Shown here: positions 50,921-62,865 of the stretch, piece by piece
Layout: each line of letters opens with the position of its first letter
Position numbering within the stretch: the stretch's first letter is position 1
Source: Calliopsis andreniformis
Taxonomy: Eukaryota > Arthropoda > Insecta > Hymenoptera > Andrenidae
Length of the DNA stretch: 64,000 nt
Reading direction: 5' to 3'
Assembly: GCF_051401765.1 (NCBI RefSeq)
Contig: NW_027480569.1
Span: forward strand, 868,001-932,000
Notes under the pieces: model-generated
Told to the model about the DNA's origin: nothing
The model's input: only the letters and a program-made list of their open reading frames with translations
Database searches by the model: none
Position numbers and translations under genes: made by a program

Positions 50921-52800
50921 ATTGAGGATTGAGGATTGAGGGTTGAGGATTGAGTATTGAAGATTGAGTATTGATGCCTGAGGATTGAGGATCGAGGATT
51001 GAGGATTGAGGATTGGAGATTGATTATTGAGGATTGAAGATTGAGGGTTGAGGATTGAGGATTGAGAACCGAGAATTGTGTATGAGGACTGAGGGTTGAG
51101 GATTGAGGTTTGAGGAATGAGGATTGAGGGTTGGGGAATGAGGATTGAGGATTGAGGATTGAGGATTGAGGATTGAGGATTGAGAATTGAGGATTGGAGA
51201 TTGAGGATTGAGTATTGAGGATTGAGGATTCAGGGTTGAAGATTGAGGATTGAGGATTGAGGATTGAGGATTGAGGATTGAGGATTGAGGATTGAGGATT
51301 GGGTATTGAGGATTGAAGGATGAGGATTGAGGAATTAGGATTGAGGATTGAGGATTGAGGATTGAAGATTGAGGATTGGGTATTGAGGATTGAAGAATGA
51401 GGATTGAGGATTGAGGATTGAGGATTGAGTATTGAAGATTGAGTGTTGAGGATTGAAGATTGAGGATTGAGGATTGAAGATTGAGTATTGAGGATTGAAG
51501 ATGGAGGATTGAGTATTGAGGATTGAGGATTCAGGGTTGAAGATTGAGGATTGAGGATTGAGGATTGAGGATTGAGGATTGAGGATTGAGGATTGAAGAT
51601 TGAATATTTATGATTGAATATTGAGGACTGAGGATTGAGGGTTGAGAATTGAGGATAGATGTTTGAGGATTGAAGATTGAGGATTGAGGATTGAGGATTG
51701 AGGAATGAGGATTGAAGGTTGAGTATTGAGGGTTGAAGATTGAGGATAGAGGATTGAGTACAGAGGATGGAGGATGAGGGCTGAGGGTTGAGGATTGAGG
51801 ATTGAGAAATGAGGATTGAGGATTGAGTATTGAAATTGAGGATTGGGTATCGAGGATTGAAGAATGAGGATTGAGGAATTAGGATTGAGGATTGAGGATT
51901 GAGGATTGAAGGTTGAGGATTGGGTATTGAGAATTGAAGAATGAGGATTGAGGATTGAGGATTGAGGATTGAGGATTGAGGATTGAAGATTGAGTGTTGA
52001 GGATTGAAAATTGAGGATTGAGGATTGACGATTGAGGATTGAGGATTGAAGATTGAGTATTGAGGATTGAAGATGGAGGATTGAGTATTGAGGATTGAGG
52101 GTCCAGGATTGAAGATTGAGGATTGAGGATTGAGGATTGAGGATTGAGGATTGAGGTATGAAGATTGAATATTTATGAGTGAATATTGAGGACTGAGGAA
52201 CGAGGATTGAGGATTGAGGATTGAGGACTAAGGATTGACGATTGAGTATTGAAGATTGAGGATTGATGACTGAGGATTGACGACTGAGAATTGAGGATTG
52301 AGGATTGATGATTGAAGATTGAGTATTGAGGATTGAATATTGCGGATTGAGGATTGAGGATTGAGGATTGAGGATTGAGGATTGAGGATTGAAGATTGAG
52401 TATTGAGTATTGAAGGTTGAGGATAGTGGATTGAGGATTAAGGATTGAGGATTGAATATTGTAGATTGAGTATTGATGCCTGAGGATTGAGGATTGAGGA
52501 TTGAGGATTGAGGATTGAGGATGGAAGATTGAGTATTGAGGATTGAAGATTGATGGTTGAAGATTGAGTATTGATGATTGAATATTGAGGATTGAGGATT
52601 GAGGATTGAGGATTGAGGATTGAGGATTGAGGATTGAAGATTGAGTATTGCTGATTGAATATTGAGGATTGGGGATTGAGGTTTGAGGATTGAGGACGAG
52701 GACTGACGGTAGAGGATTTAGGTTTGAGGATTGAGGATTGAGGACTGAGGATTGAGGATGCGTGCTAAGCGTCGGGGATTGAGATTCGACGACTGAGGAC
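50921..52800 (+). repeat. Mosaic: 34.1-34.5 kb-like, 57.6 kb-like and 3.26-4.0 kb-like pieces
   Basis: About 50930-51370 follows 34.11-34.55 kb (GAGAACCGAGAATTGTG here, GAATCGAGAATTGTG there). About 51640-51950 matches 57.58-57.89 kb at offset 5937 through GAGTACAGAGG, GAGTATTGAAATTG and GGGTATCGAGG. From 52198 it follows 3258 onward at offset 48940, then 48947: GGAACGAGG (3258/52198), GCGTGCTAAGCG (3813/52760) and GAAGACTGAGG (3897/52844). This is the longest-range duplication I noted in the window. Confidence 0.72.
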
Positions 52801-55800
52801 TGAGGATTGAGGATTGAGAATTGAGGATTGATGTTTGAGGATTGAAGACTGAGGATTGGGTATTGAGGATTGAGGAATGAGGATTGAGGATTGAGGATTG
52901 AGGATCTAGGATTGGAGATTGATTATTGAGTATTGAAGGTTGAGGATTGTGGATTGAGGATTGAGGATTGAGGATTGAGGATTGAGGATTCCGGATTGAG
53001 GATTGAGGATTGAGGATTGAGGATTGAGGATTGAGAATTGGGAATTGAGTATGAGGACTGAGGGTTGAGGATTGAGGTTTGAAGAATGAGGATTGAGGGT
53101 TGGGGAATGAGGATTCAGGATTGAGGATTGAGGATGAGGATTCAGGATTGAGGATTGAAGATTGAGTATTGATGATTGAATATTGAGGATAGAGGATTGA
53201 GCTTTGAGGATTCAGGACGAGGACTGACGGTAGAGGATTTAGGTTTGAGGATTGAGGATTGAGGACTGAGGATTGAGGATGAATGCTAAGCGTCGGGGAT
53301 TGAGGTTCGACGACTGACGACTGAGGATTGAGAATTGAGGATTGATGTTTGAGGATTGAAGATTGAGGATTGGGTATTGAGGATTGAAGAATGAGGATTG
53401 AGGATTGAGGATTGAGGATTGAGGATTGAGGATTGAGGATGTAGGATTGGAGATTGATTACTGAGTATTCAAGGTTGAGGATTGTGGATTGAGGATTGAG
53501 GATTGAGGATTGAGGATTGAGGATTGAAGATAGAGTATTGATGATTGAATATTGAGGATTGAGGATTGAGGTATGAGGATTGAGGACGAGGACTGACGGT
53601 AGAGGATTTAGGTTTGAGGATTGAGGATTGAGGACTGAGGATTTAGGATGAGTGCTAAGGGTCGGGTATTGAGGTTCGACGACTGAGGACTGAGGATTGA
53701 GGATTGAGAATTGAGGATTGATGTTTGAGGATTGAAGATTGAGGATTGGGTATTGAGGATTGAAAAATGAGGATTGAGGATTGAGGATTGACGACTGAGA
53801 ATTGAGGATTGAGGATGATGATTGAAGTATGAGTATTGAGGATTGAATATTGAGGATTGAGGATTGAGGATTGAGGATTGAGGATTGAGGGTTGAAGATT
53901 GAGTATTGAGTATTGAAGGTTGAGGATCGTGGATTGAGGATTAAGGATTGAGGATTGAATATTGTAGATTGAGTATTGATGCCTGAGGATTGAGGATTGA
54001 GGATTGAGGATAGAGGATTGAGGATTGAAGATGGAGTATTGAGGATTGAAGATTGAGGATTGAAGATTGAGTATTGATGATTGAATATTGAGGATTGAGG
54101 ATTGAGAATTGAGGATTAAGGATTGGGTATTGAGGATTGAGGAATGAGGATTGAGTACTGAGGATGGAGGATGAGGGCTGAGGGTTGAGGATTGAGGATT
54201 GAGAAATGAGGATTGAGGATTGAGGATTGAAATTGAGGATTGGGTATTTAGGATTGAAGAATGAGGATTGAGGAATTAGGATTGAGGATTGAGGATTGAG
54301 GATTGAAGATTGAGGATTGGGTATTGAGGATTGAAGAATGAGGATTGAGGATTGAGGATTGAGGATTGAGGATTGAAGATTGAGTGTTGAGGATTGAAAA
54401 TTGAGGATTGAGGATTGGCGATTGAGGATTGAGGATTGAAGATTGAGTATTGAGCATTGAAGATTGAGGATTGAGTATTGAGGATTGAGGATTCAGGGTT
54501 GAATATTGAGGATTGAGGATTGAGGATTGAGGATTGAGGATTGAAGATTGAATATTTATGATTGAATATTGAGGACTGAGGATTGAGTGTTGTGGATTGA
54601 GGACGAGGACTGAGGGTTGAATATTGATGTTTGAGGTCTGAGGATTAAGGATTGAGGATTGAGAATTGAGGATTGAGGATTGAGGATTGCAGACTAAGGA
54701 TTGGGTATTTAGGATTGAAGAATGAGGATTGAGGATTGAGGTTTGAGGATTGGGGATTGAAGATTGAGTATTGATGATTGAATATTGAGGATTGAGGATT
54801 GAGGTTTGAGGATTGAGGATGAAGACTGAGGGTTGAGGATTGAGGTTTGAGGAACGAGGATTGAGGATTGAGGATTGAGGACTAAGGATTGACGATTGAG
54901 TATTGAAGATTGAGGATTGATGACTGAGGATTGACGACTGATAATTGAGGATTGAGGATTGATGATTGAAGATTGAGTATTGAGGATTGAATATTGCGGA
55001 TTGAGGATTGAGGATAGTGGATTGAGGATTAAGGATTGAGGATTGAATATTGTAGATTGAGTATTGATGCCTGAGGATTGAGGATTGAGGATTGAGGATT
55101 GAGGATTGAGGATGGAAGATTGAGTATTGAGGATTGAAGATTGAGGGTTGAAGATTGAGTATTGATGATTGAATATTGAGGATTGAGGATTGAGGATTGA
55201 GGATTGAGGATTGAGGATTGAGGATTGAAGATTGAGTGTTGCTGATTGAATATTGAGGATTGGGGATTGAGGTTTGAGGATTGAGGACGAGGACTGACGG
55301 TAGAGGATTTAGGTTTGAGCATTGAGGATTGAGGACTGAGGATTGAGGATGCGTGCTAAGCGTCGGGGATTGAGATTCGACGACTGAGGACTGAGGATTG
55401 AGGATTGAGAATTGAGGATTGAAGACTGAGGATTGGGTATTGAGGATTGAGGAATGAGGATTGAGGATTGAGGATTGAGGATCTAGGATTGGAGATTGAT
55501 TATTGAGTATTGAAGGTTGAGGATTGTGGATTGAGGATTGAGGATTGAGGATTGAGGATTGAGGATTGAGGATTGAGGATTGAGGATTGAGGATTGAGGA
55601 TTGAGGATTGAGGATTGTGGACTGAAGATTGAGTATTGATGATTGAATATTGAGGATTGAGGATTGAGGTTTGAGGATTGAGGATTGAGGATTGAGGATT
55701 GAGGATTGAGTATTGAAGATTGAGTATTGATGCCTGAGGATTGAGGATCGAGGATTGAGGATTGAGGATTGGAGATTGATTATTGAGGATTGAAGATTGA

Positions 55801-56448
55801 GGATTGAGGATTGAGGATTGAGAATTGAGAATTGAGTATGAGGACTGAGGGTTGAGGATTGAGGTTTGAAGAATGAGGATTGAGGGTTGGGGAATGAGGA
55901 TTCAGGATTGAGGATTGAGGATTGAGGATTGAGGATTGAGGATTGAGGATTGCAGATTGAGTATTGATGATTGAATATTGAGGATAGAGGATTGAGGTTT
56001 GAGGATTGAGGACGAGGACTGACGGTAGAGGATTTAGGTTTGAGGATTGAGGATTGAGGACTGAGGATTGAGGATGAGTGCTAAGCGTCGGGGATTGAGG
56101 TTCGACGACTGACGACTGAGGATTGAGGATTGAGAATTGAGGATTGATGTTTGAGGATTGAAGATTGAGGATTGGGTATTGAGGATTGAAGAATGAGGAT
56201 TGAGGATTGAGGATTGAGGATTGAGGATTGAGGATTGAGGATGTAGGATTGGAGATTGATTATTGAGTATTCAAGGTTGAGGATTGAGGATTGAGGATTG
56301 AGGATTGAGGATTGAGGATTGAGGATTGAAGATTGAGTATTGATGATTGAATGTTGAGGATTGAGGATTGGGGTTTGAGGATTGAGGACGAGGACTGACG
56401 GTAGAGGATTTAGGTTTGAGGATTGAGGATTGAGGACTGAGGATTTAG

Positions 56449-56483
56449 GATGAGTGCTAAGGGTCGGGTATTGAGGTTCGACG
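56449..56483 (+). repeat. Landmark A, haplotype d (GAG / GGGTCGGGTATT / GAGGTTC)
   Basis: This fourth linked combination of the 35-bp core has GATGAGTGCTAAGGGTCGG, then GTATTGAGG, then TTCGACG, and is preceded by GGATTTAGG. Copies lie near 53646, 58922 and 61738; the copy near 26189 has CGTGTATTG. The fixed linkage of variants over 35 bp shows that the A core evolves as a unit and is copied as a block. Confidence 0.72.
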
Positions 56484-59400
56484 ACTGAGGACTGAGGATT
56501 GAGGATTGAGTATTGAGGTTTGAGGATTGAGGATGAAGACTGAGGGTTGAGGATTGAGGTTTGAGGAACGAGGATTGAGGATTGAGGATTGAGGACTAAG
56601 GATTGACGATTGAGTATTGAAGATTGAGGATTGATGACTGAGGATTGACGACTGAGAATTGAGGATTGAGGATTGATGATTGAAGATTGAGTATTGAGGA
56701 CTGAATATTGCGGATTGAGGATTGAGGATTGAGGATTGAGGATTGAAGATTGAGTATTGAGGATTGAAGATTGAGGATTGAGTATTGAGGATTGAGGATT
56801 CAGGGTTGAAGATTGAGGATTGAGGATTGAGGATTGAGTTCTGAGGATTGAGGATTGGGTATTGAGGATTGAGAAATGAGGATTGAGGATTGAGGTTTGA
56901 GGATTGAGGGTTGCAGATTGAGTATTGAGGATTGAAGATTGAGGATTGAGGATTGAGGATTGAGGAATGAGGATTGAAGATTGGGTATTGAGGATTGAAG
57001 ATTGAGGATAGAGGATTGAGTACTGAGGATGGAGGATGAGGGCTGAGGGTTGAGGATTGAGGATTGAGAAATGAGGATTGAGGATTGAGGATTGAAATTG
57101 AGGATTGGGTATTGAGGATTGAAGAATGAGGATTGAGGAATTGGGATTGAGGATTGAGGATTGAGGATTGAAGATTGAGGATTGGGTATTGAGGATTGAA
57201 GAATGAGGATTGAGGATTGAGGATTGAGGATTGAGGATTGAAGATTGAGTGTTGAGGATTGAAGATTGAGGATTGAGTATTGAGGATTGAGGGTTGAGGA
57301 TTGAAGATTGAGTATTGAGGATTGAAGATTGAGGGTTGAAGATTGAGTATTGATGATTGAATATTGAGGATTGAGGATTGAGGATTCAGGATTGAGGATT
57401 CAGGATTGAGGATTGAAGATTGAGTATTGATGATTGAATATTGAGGATTGAGGATTGAGGTTTGAGGATTGAGGACGAGGACTGACGGTAGAGGATTTAG
57501 GTTTGAGGATTGAGGATGAGTGCTAAGCGTCGGGGATTGAGATTCGACGACTGAGGACTGAGGATTGAGGACTGAGAATTGAGAATTGAGGATAGATGTT
57601 TGAGGATTGAAGATTGAGGATTGAGGATTGAGGATTGAGGAATGAGGATTGAAGGTTGAGTATTGAGGATTGAAGATTGAGGATAGAGGATTGAGTACAG
57701 AGGATGGAGGATGAGGGCTGAGGGTTGAGGATTGAGGATTGAGAAATGAGGATTGAGGATTGAGTATTGAAATTGAGGATTGGGTATCGAGGATTGAAGA
57801 ATGAGGATTGAGGAATTAGGATTGAGGATTGAGGATTGTGGATTGAAGGTTGAGGATTGGGTATTGAGAATTGAAGAATGAGGATTGAGGATTGAGGATT
57901 GAGAATTGAGGATTGATGTTTGAGGATTGAAGACTGAGGATTGGGTATTGAGGATTGAGGAATGAGGATTGAGGATTGAGGATTGAGGATCTAGGATTGG
58001 AGATTGATTATTGAGTATTGAAGGTTGAGGATTGTGGATTGAGGATTGAGGATTGAGGATTGAGGATTGAGGATTCCGGATTGAGGATTGAGGATTGAGG
58101 ATTGAGGATTGAGGATTGAGGATTGAGGATTGAAGATTGAGTATTGATGATTGAATATTGAGGATTGAGGATTGAGGTTTGAGGATTGAGGATTGAGGAT
58201 TGAGGATTGGGGATTGAGTATTGAAGATTGAGTATTGATGCCTGAGGATTGAGGATCGAGGATTGAGTATTGAGGATTGGAGATTGATTATTGAGGATTG
58301 AAGATTGAGGATTGAGGATTGTGGATTGAGAATTGGGAATTGAGTATGAGGACTGAGGGTTGAGGATTGAGGTTTGAAGAATGAGGATTGAGGATTGAGG
58401 ATTGAGGATTGAGGATTGAGGATTGAGGATTGAAGATTGAGTATTGATGATTGAATATTGAGGATAGAGGATTGAGGTTTGAGGATTCAGGACGAGGACT
58501 GACGGTAGAGGATTTAGGTTTGAGGATTGAGGATTGAGGACTGAGGATTGAGGATGAATGCTAAGCGTCGGGGATTGAGGTTCGACGACTGACGACTGAG
58601 GATTGAGAATTGAGGATTGATGTTTGAGGATTGAAGATTGAGGATTGGGTATTGAGGATTGAAGAATGAGGATTGAGGATTGAGGATTGAGGATTGAGGA
58701 TTGAGGATTGAGGATGTAGGATTGGAGATTGATTACTGAGTATTCAAGGTTGAGGATTGTGGATTGAGGATTGAGGATTGAGGATTGAGGATTGAGGATT
58801 GAAGATAGAGTATTGATGATTGAATATTGAGGATTGAGGATTGAGGTATGAGGATTGAGGACGAGGACTGACGGTAGAGGATTTAGGTTTGAGGATTGAG
58901 GATTGAGGACTGAGGATTTAGGATGAGTGCTAAGGGTCGGGTATTGAGGTTCGACGACTGAGGACTGAGGATTGAGGATTGAGAATTGAGGATTGATGTT
59001 TGAGGATTGAAGATTGAGGATTGGGTATTGAGGATTGAAAAATGAGGATTGAGGATTGAGGATTGACGACTGAGAATTGAGGATTGAGGATGATGATTGA
59101 AGAATGAGTATTGAGGATTGAATATTGAGGATTGAGGATTGAGGATTGAGGATTGAGGATTGAGGGTTGAAGATTGAGTATTGAGTATTGAAGGTTGAGG
59201 ATCGTGGATTGAGGATTAAGGATTGAGGATTGAATATTGTAGATTGAGTATTGATGCCTGAGGATTGAGGATTGAGGATTGAGGATAGAGGATTGAGGAT
59301 TGAAGATGGAGTATTGAGGATTGAAGATTGAGGATTGAAGATTGAGTATTGATGATTGAATATTGAGGATTGAGGATTGAGAATTGAGGATTGAGGATTG

Positions 59401-60821
59401 GGTATTGAGGATTGAGGAATGAGGATTGAGTACTGAGGATGGAGGATGAGGGCTGAGGGTTGAGGATTGAGGATTGAGAAATGAGGATTGAGGATTAAGG
59501 ATTGAAATTGAGGATTGGGTATTTAGGATTGAAGAATGAGGATTGAGGAATTAGGATTGAGGATTGAGGATTGAGGATTGAAGATTGAGGATTGGGTATT
59601 GAGGATTGAAGAATGAGGATTGAGGATTGAGGATTGAGGATTGAGGTTTGAAGATTGAGTGTTGAGGATTGAAAATTGAGGATTGAGGATTGGCGATTGA
59701 GGATTGAGGATTGAAGATTGAGTATTGAGCATTGAAGATTGAGGATTGAGTATTGAGGATTGAGGATTCAGGGTTGAATATTGAGGATTGAGGATTGAGG
59801 ATTGAGGATTGAGGATTGAAGATTGAATATTTATGATTGAATATTGAGGACTGAGGATTGAGTGTTGTGGATTGAGGACGAGGACTGAGGGTTGAATATT
59901 GATGTTTGAGGTCTGACGATTAAGGATTGAGGATTGAGAATTGAGGATTGAGGATTGAGGATTGCAGACTAAGGATTGGGTATTTAGGATTGAGGAATGA
60001 GGATTGAGGATTGAGGTTTGAGGATTGGGGATTGAAGATTGAGTATTGATGATTGAATATTGAGGATTGAGGATTGAGGTTTGAGGATTGAGGATGAAGA
60101 CTGAGGGTTGAGGATTGAGGATTGAGGAACGAGGATTGAGGATTGAGGATTGAGGACTAAGGATTGACGATTGAGTATTGAAGATTGAGGATTGATGACT
60201 GAGGATTGACGACTGATAATTGAGGATTGAGGATTGATGATTGAAGATTGAGTATTGAGGATTGAATATTGCGGATTGAGGATTGAGGATAGTGGATTGA
60301 GGATTAAGGATTGAGGATTGAATATTGTAGATTGAGTATTGATGCCTGAGGATTGAGGATTGAGGATTGAGGATTGAGGATTGAGGATGGAAGATTGAGT
60401 ATTGAGGATTGAAGATTGAGGGTTGAAGATTGAGTATTGATGATTGAATATTGAGGATTGAGGATTGAGGATTGAGGATTGAGGATTGAGGATTGAGGAT
60501 TGAAGATTGAGTATTGCTGATTGAATATTGAGGTTTGGGGATTGAGGTTTGAGGATTGAGGACGAGGACTGACGGTAGAGGATTTAGGTTTGAGCATTGA
60601 GGATTGAGGACTGAGGATTGAGGATGCGTGCTAAGCGTCGGGGATTGAGATTCGACGACTGAGGACTGAGGATTGAGGATTGAGAATTGAGGATTGATGT
60701 TTGAGGATTGAAGACTGAGGATTGGGTATTGAGGATTGAGGAATGAGGATTGAGGATTGAGGATTGAGGATCTAGGATTGGAGATTGATTATTGAGTATT
60801 GAAGGTTGAGGATTGTGGATT

Positions 60822-60912
60822 GAGGATTGAGGATTGAGGATTGAGGATTGAGGATTGAGGATTGAGGATTGAGGATTGAGGATTGAGGATTGAGGATTGA
60901 GGATTGAGGATT
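60822..60912 (+). repeat. Uninterrupted run of 13 perfect GAGGATT monomers
   Basis: Thirteen identical heptamers (91 bp) lie between GTGGATT and GAAGATT. It is the longest pure run I noticed. A 12-monomer run lies at 62870-62953, and runs of about 11-12 are near 36530-36600 and 55530-55615. Pure runs are the likeliest sites of heptamer slippage; copies of larger segments differ by one monomer in such runs, as near 6880/10890. Confidence 0.85.
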
Positions 60913-62865
60913 GAAGATTGAGTATTGATGATTGAATATTGAGGATTGAGGATTGAGGTTTGAGGATTGAGGATTGAGGATTGAGGATTGAGGATTGAGT
61001 ATTGAAGATTGAGTATTGATGCCTGAGGATTGAGGATCGAGGATTGAGGATTGAGGATTGGAGATTGATTATTGAGGATTGAAGATTGAGGATTGAGGAT
61101 TGAGGATTGAGAATTGAGAATTGAGTATGAGGACTGAGGGTTGAGGATTGAGGTTTGAAGAATGAGGATTGAGGGTTGGGGAATGAGGATTCAGGATTGA
61201 GGATTGAGGATTGAGGATTGAGGATTGAGGATTGAGGATTGAAGATTGAGTATTGATGATTCAATATTGAGGATAGAGGATTGAGGTTTGAGGATTGAGG
61301 ACGAGGACTGACGGTAGAGGATTTAGGTTTGAGGATTGAGGATTGAGGACTGAGGATTGAGGATGAGTGCTAAGCGTCGGGGATTGAGGTTCGACGACTG
61401 ACGACTGAGGATTGAGGATTGAGAATTGAGGATTGATGTTTGAGGATTGAAGATTGAGGATTGGGTATTGAGGATTGAAGAATGAGGATTGAGGATTGAG
61501 GATTGAGGATTGAGGATTGAGGATTGAGGATGTAGGATTGGAGATTGATTATTGAGTATTCAAGGTTGAGGATTGAGGATTGAGGATTGAGGATTGAGGA
61601 TTGAGGATTGAGGATTGAAGATTGAGTATTGATGATTGAATGTTGAGGATTGAGGATTGGGGTTTGAGGATTGAGGACGAGGACTGACGGTAGAGGATTT
61701 AGGTTTGAGGATTGAGGATTGAGGACTGAGGATTTAGGATGAGTGCTAAGGGTCGGGTATTGAGGTTCGACGACTGAGGACTGAGGATTGAGGATTGAGT
61801 ATTGAGGTTTGAGGATTGAGGATGAAGACTGAGGGTTGAGGATTGAGGTTTGAGGAACGAGGATTGAGGATTGAGGATTGAGGACTAAGGATTGACGATT
61901 GAGTATTGAAGATTGAGGATTGATGACTGAGGATTGACGACTGAGAATTGAGGATTGAGGATTGATGATTGAAGATTGAGTATTGAGGACTGAATATTGC
62001 GGATTGAGGATTGAGGATTGAGGATTGAGGATTGAAGATTGAGTATTGAGGATTGAAGATTGAGGATTGAGTATTGAGGATTGAGGATTCAGGGTTGAAG
62101 ATTGAGGATTGAGGATTGAGGATTGAGTACTGAGGATTGAGGATTGGGTATTGAGGATTGAGAAATGAGGATTGAGGATTGAGGTTTGAGGATTGAGGGT
62201 TGCAGATTGAGTATTGAGGATTGAAGATTGAGGATTGAGGATTGAGGATTGAGTAATGAGGATTGAAGATTGGGTATTGAGGATTGAAGATTGAGGATAG
62301 AGGATTGAGTACTGAGGATGGAGGATGAGGGCTGAGGGTTGAGGATTGAGGATTGAGAAATGAGGATTGAGGATTGAGGATTGAAATTGAGGATTGGGTA
62401 TTGAGGATTGAAGAATGAGGATTGAGGAATTGGGATTGAGGATTGAGGATTGAGGATTGAAGATTGAGGATTGGGTATTGAGGATTGAAGAATGAGGATT
62501 GAGGATTGAGGATTGAGGATTGAGGATTGAGGATTGAGTGTTGAGGATTGAAGATTGAGGATTGAGTATTGAGGATTGAGGGTTGAGGATTGAAGATTGA
62601 GTATTGAGGATTGAAGATTGAGGGTTGAAGATTGAGTATTGGTGATTGAATATTGAGGATTGAGGATTGAGGATTCAGGATTGAGGATTCAGGATTGAGG
62701 ATTGAAGATTGAGTATTGATGATTGAATATTGAGGATTGAGGATTGAGGTTTGAGGATTGAGGACGAGGACTGACGGTAGAGGATTTAGGTTTGAGGATT
62801 GAGGATGAGTGCTAAGCGTCGGGGATTGAGATTCGACGACTGAGGACTGAGGATTGAGGACTGAG

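Larger units (their letters stand above)
52801..62865 (+). repeat. 5.28-kb tandem duplication
   Basis: The copies are about 52801-57890 and 57891-62865. The offset is 5085 at GAAGACTG (52844/57929) and at the CCGG of GATTCCGGATTG (52991/58076). It is 5295 at TTGGGAATTG (GGG at 53040/58335), 5275 from GATAGAGG (53191/58466) through identical frames at 54248/59523, and 5289 at ATTCGACG (57542/62831). The jump from 5085 to 5295 is 210 bp, exactly 30 monomers, gained in the right copy or lost in the left. Private variants include GATGATGATTG, GAAAAATGAGG, GGAATTGGG and GATTCCGG. Confidence 0.88.

Noticed and set aside
7605..61264. About 30 long - strand open reading frames (69-583 residues) rich in S, I, L, N, P and Q
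   Set aside because: All are the same heptapeptide SILNPQS read from the satellite in whichever frame lacks a stop. Some overlap in different frames with the same peptide repeat, many copies are identical only because the DNA was duplicated, and no non-repeat domain, splice signal or gene context is seen. Some frames, such as those at 7605-8183 and 45756-46130, begin at TTG rather than ATG.
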